The notes beneath the pieces were generated by a model, which was not told the DNA's origin, searched no databases, and worked only from the letters and a program-made list of their open reading frames with translations. From a virus: a stretch of 64,000 nucleotides of DNA. Of the stretch, positions 47,329-55,570 are shown piece by piece. Both the position numbers and the translations under genes were made by a program. The stretch lies in IMG/VR virus record IMGVR_UViG_3300036939_000084, positions 43,264 to 107,263 of that record. The stretch is one strand, 5' to 3'. Numbering within the stretch: position 1 is the first letter of the stretch; each line of letters starts with the position of its first letter.

Positions 47329-49663
47329 AAAGAACGGGTTCAGCGACTCGTTCTAGGAAATTCGCCAAGGCTGCCGATACACGCACCCAGTAGTCGTTCA
47401 GTGTCTCACCAAAGGCTGCACCAATCTGTTCAGCTTTGGTGAAAAGGGAAATGGCTTCATCCTCGGACGCGATCGCCCCCTTCTCTAAATCTTCCAAGTA
47501 TTGGTTCAGAAACTCTTCGGGCTGAGGTGCTTGAGATAGAAGATTTAGGCTACTGAGGTCAAATGAACAGAGGCGATCGCGTTCCTGCTCTGGCAACCGT
47601 TCCCAAACCTCTTGCACCACGCCAGCATACTGCTTAGCAATGCTTTCGATATCCCTTTGACCTTTCGCATTTTGCAATTTGCGAAAGCACAGTCCCATTA
47701 GTTGACCCCGTTTCTCGTCAACAGGGGAAGGCTTATGCAAGGGTAAGGGGGCAACGGGGATTGATTGAACAACCACTGGCTCAACGATGGGTTCTGCAAT
47801 CATCTCTACCTGGGGTTGTAATTCAACAACAGGTGCCTCAACGATAGGTTCCTGATAATAAAGGTTTAATATGGACTCTCCTGGAACGGGATTCCAGCTT
47901 CTCAGTCGGTCAATCTCGGCACAAGCCTCACGGTTTTGAGCATCATAGTATTCTCGATCTTTCTCGTTATCACCCGCTTGTGACCAACGTTCCAGGCAGT
48001 ACTTGCGTTGTTTATGCAGCTGCTGAATCTGCATATAGTTCAAGCAACGGATTAGAGACTCCTCAACTTCTCGGATAGTTGCCCAATGGGCTTCTAGTCC
48101 GTGCTTCTGGTTGTATGAGGCGATCGCCTCATAGTCTCCACTATGCAAAGAATGAAACAAATCGCGGCAATGGGAGAACGAGATACCTCGCTTTTCCAGC
48201 TCTCCCTTAACAACAGCTTGATACTCCTTGCAATTTTGATAAATGGCTAAAACCGTCAGCTCAGCCGTTTCTAGAACAGAACGCTCAGGCTTGGAATGAG
48301 TTGGAGTTACGGGTTTGGCTTTTACTTTCCGATTCCAGGCTGCCAACGCTGTTTGCAGACTCGCAATGATGGCATTTGGACTAAATCCACTGCGAGAAGC
48401 TAAGATTCTCGCAGCTTTGTCGCAAGCGGGAACAAATGCAGTAGGGTTGAGTGAAGCGATAATCTCAACCAACTGAGTTGCAGCCTTCTGATAAGCCTGA
48501 GCATCAGATAGGTTTCCTATACAAATTCGGTCAAATTTCCACTCAACCCAACTCAAAGCCTTATCCACCAAAGAACGGTAAGCATCTGCACCATGCTGAG
48601 TTACGAATTCGTCGGCGTCCTTGCCCTCTGGTAAAGAAATAACTTTGAGGTCGATAGAGTCGGTAGCAAGAGGCGTAAGTTCTGCGATCGCCTTATGGGT
48701 TGCATCAATTCCTGCTTTGTCTGAATCCATACCCAACACAACTCGATTAGATTGTGTATATCGGCAGACCTGCTTGATGTGTTGCACAGACAGAGCTGTT
48801 CCCATTACCCCCACCACGTTAGAGATACCCGCCTGGTGGAGACTGATTACATCCAGGTGCCCTTCGACGATGATGGCTTGATCAATAGAGGCGATCGCGT
48901 CTTTTGCCCTATCCAATCCAAACAATACTCGTGCCTTCTGAAAGAGTAACGTTTCAGGCGAGTTGAGGTACTTAGCTTGATCATCTCCCAGGGTTCGCCC
49001 GGTAAAGGCAATAACCACTCCTTTTTCGTCACAGATGGGAATCATTAGGCGGTTGCGGAAGCGATCGTAGTAGCCGCCTGACTCCCGCTTCACAATGAGA
49101 CCCGCTCGTTCAATCGAGTCGGGTGAAAAGTTTTTTGAGGTTAGGTGATTGAATAGGCTATCCCAAGAATCTGGCGCGTAGCCCAATTTCCATGTATTTG
49201 CTGTTTCTGGGGTGATGTGGCGGTGATCGCTCAAATACTGTTTAGCAACTGGAGATAAATTGAGTTGGCGTTGATAGAAAGCCACCGCAGCGTTGTGGAT
49301 TTCGCGCAGTTCTTCTAGTAGAGACTTCTCTTTCTGATAGTCGCGACTTGAGTGCTTGTATTCGACAGGGACGTTAAACCGTTCCGCTAGGGCAACAATA
49401 GCGTCAGCAAATTCATGAGTACTGGTTTTACGGAAGAAGGCGATCGCGTCCCCTCCCTCTCCGCACCCGTGGCAGTGGTACACCCCCTTGGTTGGGTTCA
49501 CACTGAAACTGGGGGTAGAGTCATCATGGAACGGGCATCTGCCCATGAACTCGCGACCGGATTTCTTTAAAACGACAGAGTCGGAGATGATTTCGACAAT
49601 ATTTTCTGTGGCGACTTGCCGAACCGCTTCGACGGTACTGGGGTGGATGGATGATTTAACCAT
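47324..49663 (-). CDS. dnaG: DnaG-type primase
   Basis: The N-terminus has a CHC2 zinc finger (GRCPFHDDSTPSF ... YHCHGCGEGGDAIAF), followed by the primase core and a TOPRIM domain (AIIVEGHLDVISLHQAG ... LGMDSDKAG). The C-terminal 280 residues are an extended helicase-interaction region. The start at 49663 (MVKSSIHP) is preferred. At 780 residues it is longer than host DnaG, part of the extra length being a linker that carries palindrome copy 24 and a TTTCGCAAATTGC repeat. Confidence 0.9.
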   Translation of the reverse strand: MVKSSIHPSTVEAVRQVATENIVEIISDSVVLKKSGREFMGRCPFHDDSTPSFSVNPTKGVYHCHGCGEGGDAIAFFRKTSTHEFADAIVALAERFNVPVEYKHSSRDYQKEKSLLEELREIHNAAVAFYQRQLNLSPVAKQYLSDHRHITPETANTWKLGYAPDSWDSLFNHLTSKNFSPDSIERAGLIVKRESGGYYDRFRNRLMIPICDEKGVVIAFTGRTLGDDQAKYLNSPETLLFQKARVLFGLDRAKDAIASIDQAIIVEGHLDVISLHQAGISNVVGVMGTALSVQHIKQVCRYTQSNRVVLGMDSDKAGIDATHKAIAELTPLATDSIDLKVISLPEGKDADEFVTQHGADAYRSLVDKALSWVEWKFDRICIGNLSDAQAYQKAATQLVEIIASLNPTAFVPACDKAARILASRSGFSPNAIIASLQTALAAWNRKVKAKPVTPTHSKPERSVLETAELTVLAIYQNCKEYQAVVKGELEKRGISFSHCRDLFHSLHSGDYEAIASYNQKHGLEAHWATIREVEESLIRCLNYMQIQQLHKQRKYCLERWSQAGDNEKDREYYDAQNREACAEIDRLRSWNPVPGESILNLYYQEPIVEAPVVELQPQVEMIAEPIVEPVVVQSIPVAPLPLHKPSPVDEKRGQLMGLCFRKLQNAKGQRDIESIAKQYAGVVQEVWERLPEQERDRLCSFDLSSLNLLSQAPQPEEFLNQYLEDLEKGAIASEDEAISLFTKAEQIGAAFGETLNDYWVRVSAALANFLERVAEPVLL
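47664..47687. repeat. TTTCGCAAATTGCAAAA repeat inside dnaG
   Basis: TTTCGCATTTTGCAATTTGCGAAAG codes FRKLQNAKG in the C-terminal linker. Confidence 0.7.
47859..47868. repeat. Palindrome copy 24, inside dnaG
   Basis: GATAATAAAGGTTTAATATGG codes SILNLYYQ in the linker between catalytic and C-terminal domains. Confidence 0.85.
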
Positions 49664-49680
49664 GGCTGACAATAAATGTT
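49664..49680 (-). promoter_or_regulatory. Conserved leader ACATTTATTGTCAGC before dnaG
   Basis: AAAACATTTATTGTCAGCC directly before the ATG at 49663. Confidence 0.6.
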
Positions 49681-49719
49681 TTAGTTGGAAGAATTGTACC
49701 ACTACATGTGGTAAAGAAA

Positions 49720-51102
49720 TTAATCTTGACTTCTTTGCATATTGCGAAAGATTCCACAGGATGGGTCAAAGAGCATTTTTGCTACACCTGTCTCACCTAG
49801 TCTGGCCTTAAGAGCTAGCCACTCAATAATCCCTCGATCTGGAGTATCTGGGTTGTAGTACTCATCTCGGTACATAGCAACAATCGTATCAGCTACCATT
49901 TCCAAAACCCCAGATTGAGCTAGATCACTCATCATTGGGCGTTTATTAGTCCGCGTCTCCACGGCTCGACTCACTTGGGAAAGGGCAACAACAGCAACTC
50001 CAAGCTTGCCCGCCATGTTATACAGTCCGCGAGCAATTTTACCTAGCTCGTAGGATCGGTTGTCATCTTCGGTAACTCCCGCCATCATTTGCAGGTAATC
50101 AACTACGACAACGCCTACTTGACCGTGCTTTCGGATGAGGCTGCGAGTTTCTGACCATATCCCCTGAAGAGAGATGGATCTGTTTTCATTGATGAAAATG
50201 GGTAGATCAACCGCGACCTCAGCAATTTCGTTGAGCATCTGGCGTTCCCAGTCTTGCAAAGGTTCGATGCGGGAGCGGTGGCGACGGATGCGATCGCTCT
50301 TTAACGTCGAAAACTTGCGATCTTTGTAAGCACTATGCCCACTAATTAACGACCACAGGCGGCACTCTAACTGGACTAACGTCATTTCCAGGGAAAAATA
50401 TACTACTGGTATCTGATGAAGATGGGCAATTTGATGACAAATCGCCAGCGCCCCCTGGGTTTTGCCCATTGATGGACGACCCGCAAGGATGGTAAGGGTT
50501 CCAGGTTCTAATCCACCCAACAGAAAATCCAAGTCATAGAAACCTAGATTGAATATCTTGTTGTCGGCTTCTATGTATTCTTTGGTCTTAGCCACAGCCT
50601 CAGCCTGCGACTTGCTTTTTCTATCGTCAACCTTGGCTACCTCAACGTTGATTTTGCAAACCTGCTCCTGAGACTGATTTACAACCTCTTCCAAAGGTTT
50701 TTCAGTCTCATGAGCCAATTCAGCTATCTCGTTAGCAGCAGCAGTTAACTGCCGACGCACATATCGATCAGCCACTGCGGCAGCCTCGTCTGTGATTCCA
50801 CCGATGCAACTACCTAGGTCGGCTAAGGCGTTTAGCTTATCCTCTCCCCCCGCCTCGGCTAAAACCTTATGAGATTTGAGCCAGGTCAAGACTGTTGTTA
50901 GATAAACAGGTCTGCCTAGCCCGTGTAGAGAGTGGGCGGCACGATAAATCTCCTGATGGCTTTCTAAGTAGAACGATTCTGGTTTTAGGATGTCTGCGAC
51001 TTTTTCAATCGCCTCTGGATTGACCAATATCTTGCCAAGGATCTTTTCCTCGGCACCTGTGTCTTGGAGAGGGAGTTTTAAATTTTGTTGTTGCTGCGAC
51101 AT
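49720..51102 (-). CDS. dnaB: Replicative DNA helicase DnaB
   Basis: 460 residues with the N-terminal DnaB domain (EEKILGKILVNPEAIEKVAD), Walker A GRPSMGKT, Walker B VVVVDYLQMM and the late KARLGETGVAKMLFD motif. No intein is present. It forms the replication fork helicase with the DnaG coded next to it. The final codons (IFRNMQR) are coded by a TTTCGCAAATTGC-like repeat. Confidence 0.95.
   Translation of the reverse strand: MSQQQQNLKLPLQDTGAEEKILGKILVNPEAIEKVADILKPESFYLESHQEIYRAAHSLHGLGRPVYLTTVLTWLKSHKVLAEAGGEDKLNALADLGSCIGGITDEAAAVADRYVRRQLTAAANEIAELAHETEKPLEEVVNQSQEQVCKINVEVAKVDDRKSKSQAEAVAKTKEYIEADNKIFNLGFYDLDFLLGGLEPGTLTILAGRPSMGKTQGALAICHQIAHLHQIPVVYFSLEMTLVQLECRLWSLISGHSAYKDRKFSTLKSDRIRRHRSRIEPLQDWERQMLNEIAEVAVDLPIFINENRSISLQGIWSETRSLIRKHGQVGVVVVDYLQMMAGVTEDDNRSYELGKIARGLYNMAGKLGVAVVALSQVSRAVETRTNKRPMMSDLAQSGVLEMVADTIVAMYRDEYYNPDTPDRGIIEWLALKARLGETGVAKMLFDPSCGIFRNMQRSQD
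49735..49751. repeat. TTTCGCAAATTGC-like repeat at dnaB end
   Basis: CTTTGCATATTGCGAAAG, a diverged copy in the last codons of dnaB. Confidence 0.5.
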
Positions 51103-51128
51103 GGAACTTTTGCGTAGGGTAACTTTAA

Positions 51129-51151
51129 TCCCGCCAGAGGGGCGGGATGCA
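51129..51151 (-). terminator. Terminator upstream of dnaB
   Basis: GCATCCCGCC and GGCGGGAT arms between the gene at 51155 and dnaB. Confidence 0.7.
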
Positions 51152-51154
51152 GGC

Positions 51155-51400
51155 TTAAGCGAATATGGATTTAATGGCAGTCATCAAACCGACTCGTTGT
51201 TGCGGAATCTTACCGTCATCGATTGCGTTTTTGACGGCGATCGCAGCGATCGTCGCATTCGGAAAATTCTGGGCACTTACTACCGGGCGAAATCCTGGCT
51301 TAAACGCTGTGACTTGGTACCCCTTTATACCCTTCCAGTCTTCGATAGTCGTTGGAGCAATGGTGATGGTGTAGCCTTTGTACTTGAGTGTTTTTTGCAT
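51155..51400 (-). CDS. Hypothetical protein, 81 aa
   Basis: A small strand-rich basic protein (LKYKGYTITIAP ... GYQVTAFKPGFRP), no family known. It carries the same ACATTTATTGTCA leader as dnaN and dnaG, so may belong to the replication regulon. Confidence 0.6.
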   Translation of the reverse strand: MQKTLKYKGYTITIAPTTIEDWKGIKGYQVTAFKPGFRPVVSAQNFPNATIAAIAVKNAIDDGKIPQQRVGLMTAIKSIFA

Positions 51401-51417
51401 GGTGACAATAAATGTGA
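51401..51417 (-). promoter_or_regulatory. Conserved leader ACATTTATTGTCA
   Basis: CTCACATTTATTGTCACC directly before the ATG at 51400; third copy of the leader. Confidence 0.6.
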
Positions 51418-51435
51418 GTGAAACGAAAACCTTAT

Positions 51436-51445
51436 TAAAGGTTTA
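51436..51445. repeat. TATTAAA-CC/GG-TTTAATA palindrome, copy 25
   Basis: CTTATTAAAGGTTTAATAAG, extended symmetry, seven bases after the stop of the interrupted gene. Confidence 0.85.
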
Positions 51446-51607
51446 ATAAGGTTAGAGAGTTGAGCTTTCCTGACGCATACTGCTGAGTTCGCGATCGCAA
51501 ACCTTTGCTAAGGTATCTAATCCAAGCGAATTGTCAGTACGCAGAAATTCGGCAAGAGCAGCGAGAACCGTGTAGACTAAACTTATAGAAATCTGTGGTT
51601 CAGTCTT

Positions 51608-52807
51608 TCACACTGGATTAACCAGTATCGGCTGCACGGCGCAGCTCACTACTCCCTCAGCGGTGAAGGCTCCTGGGAGATGCTTGCGGATAATCTGAAT
51701 ACTTCCATTGATGTCCGCATTAATTACACGTCCAGCTCTAGATTTAAACAAACCTCTTTTGACTCGCTTTCCAGCATATTCTGGTTGCTTACAAGGAGGT
51801 TCTAAGTCTAGGGCTGATGTTTTTGAGGTGTAACTTTCCTCTTGGATTACTACCTTGATTCCTGTCAGTTCGCACTTGTAGGTTATCTGGTCGATTAGCT
51901 TGGCATGAGGAATATTGACAAACTTCTGATTGTTTCGCTTGCCCATATTTACTTCTTGCTTCCAGCCATCGTTTTTGCCGATAACCAAAGTGCCAATACC
52001 TTGCTGTCTAAGCAGGTCTACAATCAATCGACTGGTGTTGTGCAGGTAGTTTTCAACGAAGCGATTACGGTGATACGTGAGAGTCTGTATTCGTCTGCTA
52101 GTGCGGATTTCGCTCTTGAGATAGCCCTGAAGTTTTGCCTTAAGCTTGTTGTAATATTGATTTCGGCTCTTGAGTGGTCTTCCATTAACCAACAAAGGTC
52201 TGAAGCCTGGTTGGTTTGACGTTAAAGCCACAAGATTGTCTACGCCTAAATCAATACCAGCTATCCATTGCGACTTTATGGATTCAATGTCTGGTACATC
52301 GTAAACGATTTCCAAAATGTAGCAATCAGAACTTGGAACAATTCGAGCTTCTGCAATGTTCACTGCTTTGGTAGGAACACTTATATTGCTCATCGATAAG
52401 TGACAACGTCCCTGTTTCAAGCCAGCCTTGTAGATTGACTCATGATGATAGATGACGATGTTTCGTCCTTTGGTCTTGTCCTTATATCTAGGGATACGAG
52501 GCTCACTTTTGTATTTATCTGGATGTTTCCTCCAGTCTTTGTGAGCCTCGAAGTAAGACTTCCAACTCTCAACTAGTTTTTTGACTATCTGTTTCGAGAC
52601 TTTGGTAGGTAAAGCTCGATAAGATTCTGTGTATTTGACTAAGTGATAGAGAGTTGGAAGTGTATAGCGATTTCCCGTTTCAAAGAAGTGTTGACGGCAA
52701 AAATAATTAGCTGCGTTGTACAGATTTTTTGACTTAAAAGCCAATTCATCTGCCTCCCGCCAGCATGCATGATTTCGGTTTATGACGTGTCTTTCAACCA
52801 ACTTCAT
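51608..52807 (-). CDS. tnpB: TnpB of IS607 element A
   Basis: 399 residues with RuvC-I GIDLGVDNL and a final Asp in INADINGSIQI. At the usual Glu position the sequence reads VIGKNDGWKQE, without the canonical Glu, and the zinc-ribbon Cys pairs are missing. It may use a relocated acidic residue or be inactive as a nuclease. Overlaps tnpA by four bases. Confidence 0.8.
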   Translation of the reverse strand: MKLVERHVINRNHACWREADELAFKSKNLYNAANYFCRQHFFETGNRYTLPTLYHLVKYTESYRALPTKVSKQIVKKLVESWKSYFEAHKDWRKHPDKYKSEPRIPRYKDKTKGRNIVIYHHESIYKAGLKQGRCHLSMSNISVPTKAVNIAEARIVPSSDCYILEIVYDVPDIESIKSQWIAGIDLGVDNLVALTSNQPGFRPLLVNGRPLKSRNQYYNKLKAKLQGYLKSEIRTSRRIQTLTYHRNRFVENYLHNTSRLIVDLLRQQGIGTLVIGKNDGWKQEVNMGKRNNQKFVNIPHAKLIDQITYKCELTGIKVVIQEESYTSKTSALDLEPPCKQPEYAGKRVKRGLFKSRAGRVINADINGSIQIIRKHLPGAFTAEGVVSCAVQPILVNPV

Positions 52808-53442
52808 GTCTCGCAGCCCCCGACGACTTTTAGATGACGCTCCTTACGTCTATCAGCCGACCTTTTCCCGTATATCTTTGCCGAGAACGAGGCAAGTAGC
52901 GAAAGCATATCTTCCACTAGCTCTGCCTCGTAAGACTTGGGCAGCACTTCTTCAATCAACTCAATCGATACGCCGTGACTTGAGAAGAATTCTTCGTAAA
53001 TTCCGAAGTTAAATCTGGTCAATCGGTCTTTGTGTTCGACCACAACCTTGGTGATTTTTCGCTTGCTCACCAATTGGAACAGTTGTTTTAGTTTTGGGCG
53101 TGTATCCGACATTCCCGAACCTACTTCAACAAGGATGTGGTCAACGTTGTACTTGCGGTTAACGCAATACTCTAGGACTCTAGCTTTTTGCCTGTCTAAG
53201 TCGCCTTTGGTCTTTTGGTCGTGGCTTGAAACCCTTACATAACATACGATGCTCTCCTTTGGCTCCTGTTGTTCTTGTTTGATACCTAGAAGCTGATTGA
53301 TATCAGATTCCTTGTATCTTCGATGACCACCTTGCGTTCTTAGCGCTGGCAACTTTCCACTGGCATCCCATTGTCTAAGTGTCCATTCGGATACATTGAG
53401 CTTCTCAGCTACTTCAGCGATTGTTAACAGCCTTTCTTCCAT
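52804..53442 (-). CDS. tnpA: IS607 serine recombinase
   Basis: 212 residues: a MerR-like HTH (LTIAEVAEKLNVSEWTLRQW) then a serine-recombinase domain with the nucleophile in YVRVSSHDQ and the late ARG/ALARG-like region (VEHKDRLTRF). It moves the element by a synaptic tetramer. Confidence 0.9.
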   Translation of the reverse strand: MEERLLTIAEVAEKLNVSEWTLRQWDASGKLPALRTQGGHRRYKESDINQLLGIKQEQQEPKESIVCYVRVSSHDQKTKGDLDRQKARVLEYCVNRKYNVDHILVEVGSGMSDTRPKLKQLFQLVSKRKITKVVVEHKDRLTRFNFGIYEEFFSSHGVSIELIEEVLPKSYEAELVEDMLSLLASFSAKIYGKRSADRRKERHLKVVGGCET

Positions 53443-53714
53443 TGGTCGGAATTAGTAGACGTTTCCAGTGGTCATAGTATTCTTGAAATTCCTCCACAGT
53501 AGGAACTTCATCCAATTCAACGACGTGCGGAAAGATGCGTCCATCTGAGAGTTCAAACTCTATTTTGGTCACTCTGACAACACGAACTTCGTCTTCATGT
53601 TTTGGTACTTCCATAGAACCTATGTACTACCACCTTTATCTGAGATTACTACAACTTCTCTAAGATTTCCACAGGTTTGCAGAAAATACTTGAGAGAATC
53701 TAAAGACCCATAAA

Positions 53715-54152
53715 TTATTCTGTGGGTCGCCTATAACTTTCCAAAAAGGCTTGGATGGAAATCTTGCGTGCTTGAATTTTGCCGTCTACCTTTTCTTCAA
53801 ATGCCACTCTCCAAGCGCCGTGGTCTACATCCCAATAAATCTCAGTTGGTTTGGCATACTCAACATATCTAGACCAAGCGTGTTTGTACAAAAAACCAAT
53901 TTCAGGCATCTCTTGGAGAAACTGTTTTTTCTCTTTTTTTAGACGCTTAACTGCTTTTGCAAATGTTTCAATTGGCGTTTTGACCTTACCTAAAGATTGG
54001 CGTTCCTGCTTTAACTGCTCGGACTGAAGGAAGTCGGCAGCATGGAAGATACACTCAGAGCCGAAATTGGAGCCTCCAATTGTAAAGACTTCTTTTATTG
54101 CCCTGCCGCACCTATCGCATCGGCAAGTCGCCATGACCGTTGATGTACTCAT
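53715..54152 (-). CDS. Zinc-ribbon protein, 145 aa
   Basis: The N-terminus has CRCDRCGRAIKEVFTIGGSNFGSECI, a zinc ribbon; the rest is a helical region then a strand-rich end. The role is unknown; it resembles small phage or plasmid proteins with a nucleic-acid-binding N-terminus. Confidence 0.65.
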   Translation of the reverse strand: MSTSTVMATCRCDRCGRAIKEVFTIGGSNFGSECIFHAADFLQSEQLKQERQSLGKVKTPIETFAKAVKRLKKEKKQFLQEMPEIGFLYKHAWSRYVEYAKPTEIYWDVDHGAWRVAFEEKVDGKIQARKISIQAFLESYRRPTE

Positions 54153-54234
54153 TGCTCTTTCATGGGTTGCTACTGTACGCTTTAAACAAAAAACGTACTT
54201 AGATTTTACTATGTATCTATAGGTTTCTACAAGT

Positions 54235-54378
54235 TTAATGGCAGCAGTTCAGAACCCCTATTGCAATATTGAGGGCTCTGCCCCTGTTTGGCATTCTTGC
54301 AATATCGACCATCAGATCTTCGATTTGATCGGCGATTATGTGTTGGGCAGACTGTTGAACAGGCGTGTTAGAGGGCAT
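54235..54378 (-). CDS. Small hypothetical protein, 47 aa
   Basis: ATG at 54378 to TAA at 54235 (MPSNTPVQQSAQHIIADQIE onwards, ending LNCCH). Helical; follows the DUF29 gene in the same direction. Unknown. Confidence 0.45.
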   Translation of the reverse strand: MPSNTPVQQSAQHIIADQIEDLMVDIARMPNRGRALNIAIGVLNCCH

Positions 54379-54449
54379 AGGCACTTTTCATAAGGGGTGA
54401 AGGTAGCGTTTCCGAGAAAAAACTGATTGAGGAATAGGGGCGATCGCTT

Positions 54450-54884
54450 CTACTCCGGCAAAAACTCAGACTCTAAGGACTGGTCTATCGTATACGGGCA
54501 CTGAGAAGGAAAAACGCTGTAGGATAGGCCCGTCTCAGAGACGGCAAGGTTTATTGCAATCTGGTAGGCTTCTCCAACAGCGTCTCCCAGATAAGACTTG
54601 AGGCTTGGGCTATCTTTGAGCAATTGCAGAATTTGAAGGCGCTGAGCCTTGATTGTTGCCGACCAGCTGGTCGTTCTTTTCCCCGGCTGAAATTGCCACT
54701 TGAGCAAATGCCCTAGCAGAATAGCCAGACGGTTCTTGAGTTCCCTACGCTCTGATCTGCCCAACGATTCCAGCTCCTCAACAAGGTTTGGTATGTCTAG
54801 ATTGTTCCAATCCCGCTTCTTCAAAGATTCGGCTTGCTGCTGAATCCAGGCGTGGAAATCGGTTTCGTAGGGAGAATCTGACAT
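54450..54884 (-). CDS. DUF29 family protein
   Basis: YETDFHAWIQQQAESLKKRD ... LVEELESLGRSERRELKNRL ... HLLKWQFQPGKR is the clear signature of DUF29, a family expanded in cyanobacteria; biochemical role unknown. Length is normal. Confidence 0.9.
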   Translation of the reverse strand: MSDSPYETDFHAWIQQQAESLKKRDWNNLDIPNLVEELESLGRSERRELKNRLAILLGHLLKWQFQPGKRTTSWSATIKAQRLQILQLLKDSPSLKSYLGDAVGEAYQIAINLAVSETGLSYSVFPSQCPYTIDQSLESEFLPE

Positions 54885-54901
54885 GCAAGGGATGACTGTA
54901 T

Positions 54902-54911
54902 TAAAGGTTTA
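54902..54911. repeat. TATTAAA-CC/GG-TTTAATA palindrome, copy 26
   Basis: GTATTAAAGGTTTATTAG, 17 bases before the DUF29 start. Confidence 0.8.
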
Positions 54912-54961
54912 TTAGCGGAGACGCATTGGCATGTATTCCGACTGATGAATGTTTGTGGTTT

Positions 54962-54973
54962 TATTTTGCCACA
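54962..54973 (-). promoter_or_regulatory. TGTGGCAAAATA promoter box (variant)
   Basis: Two changes from the consensus; upstream of the DUF29 gene. Confidence 0.5.
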
Positions 54974-54992
54974 AAAACACTGTTCTGTGTGA

Positions 54993-55559
54993 TTATTTTT
55001 TGCCGTTCTGTTCTTCCCAGCGCCTCATCCGCTCTTGTCGGTTGCGTTCCTGTTCCTCTTCGTCGTGAATACTGTAGCGGGGCACTTCGGCGGACGTTTG
55101 AGCTGACTGAGCCAATGCCTTGCGATCCTCGCTGCTGCACTGACAGTAGATCGAAATAAATTTCTTCTCTAAGCGGGGGCGCTCAAAGCCATCAGCAAGA
55201 CTGACAGCACGAACCCCTCCAATAGCCTTTAGAGCGATGCTGGCGCGGTCAGAGAGGTAAACCAGGCGTTCTTGAGCATCGTCCCTGCCTGCCGCGTCGA
55301 GAATCGAAGCCCACTCTTGGAGTCCTTTTGTCTCTTTGCCGCCGTGTATGTGATCAACTAAGTCGGCAGCTACTGGCCAGTATCGAACGTGGAGGATGAA
55401 ATACTTTACGGCTGCGATGAATTCTTGGTCGGTTAGGCGATCGCTGAGATACTCATGCCACATATCCAAAATCTCTTCAGGAAGAGGCTCTGGGTGGATA
55501 TGCTTGTAGTTCTTTTGCAGCAAGTCCATGCTGTGATTAAACGTTTTTTTGTCAATCAT
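54993..55559 (-). CDS. Possible DnaB helicase loader (G39P-like)
   Basis: The N-terminal 75 residues (LLQKNYKHIHPEPLPEEILD ... FIAAVKYFILHVRYWPVAADL) resemble phage helicase-loader/inhibitor proteins of the G39P type. The C-terminus is a charged helix (EEEQERNRQERMRRWEEQNG). It follows the HTH initiator-like gene at 55571 by 11 bases, as expected for an initiator-loader pair. Confidence 0.5.
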   Translation of the reverse strand: MIDKKTFNHSMDLLQKNYKHIHPEPLPEEILDMWHEYLSDRLTDQEFIAAVKYFILHVRYWPVAADLVDHIHGGKETKGLQEWASILDAAGRDDAQERLVYLSDRASIALKAIGGVRAVSLADGFERPRLEKKFISIYCQCSSEDRKALAQSAQTSAEVPRYSIHDEEEQERNRQERMRRWEEQNGKK

Positions 55560-55570
55560 GATAAATCTCT

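Larger units (their letters stand above)
51599..53449 (-). mobile_element. IS607-type element A
   Basis: Serine-recombinase tnpA followed by tnpB, flanked by GG at 51597-51598 and 53448-53449, as expected for IS607, which inserts between G residues without terminal inverted repeats. Boundaries are supported by restoring an intact reading frame when the element is removed. Confidence 0.8.
51452..53614 (-). pseudogene. Gene interrupted by the IS607 element
   Basis: The 5' part is 53450-53614 (ATG at 53614) and the 3' part is 51452-51598. Removing 51599-53449 joins them in frame: ...DHWKRLLIP then QISISLVYTVLAALAEF..., giving one 103-residue protein ending RQESSTL. The protein is strand-rich at the start and helical at the end; family unknown. 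The 5' fragment alone can still be translated to a stop inside the element. Confidence 0.75.
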
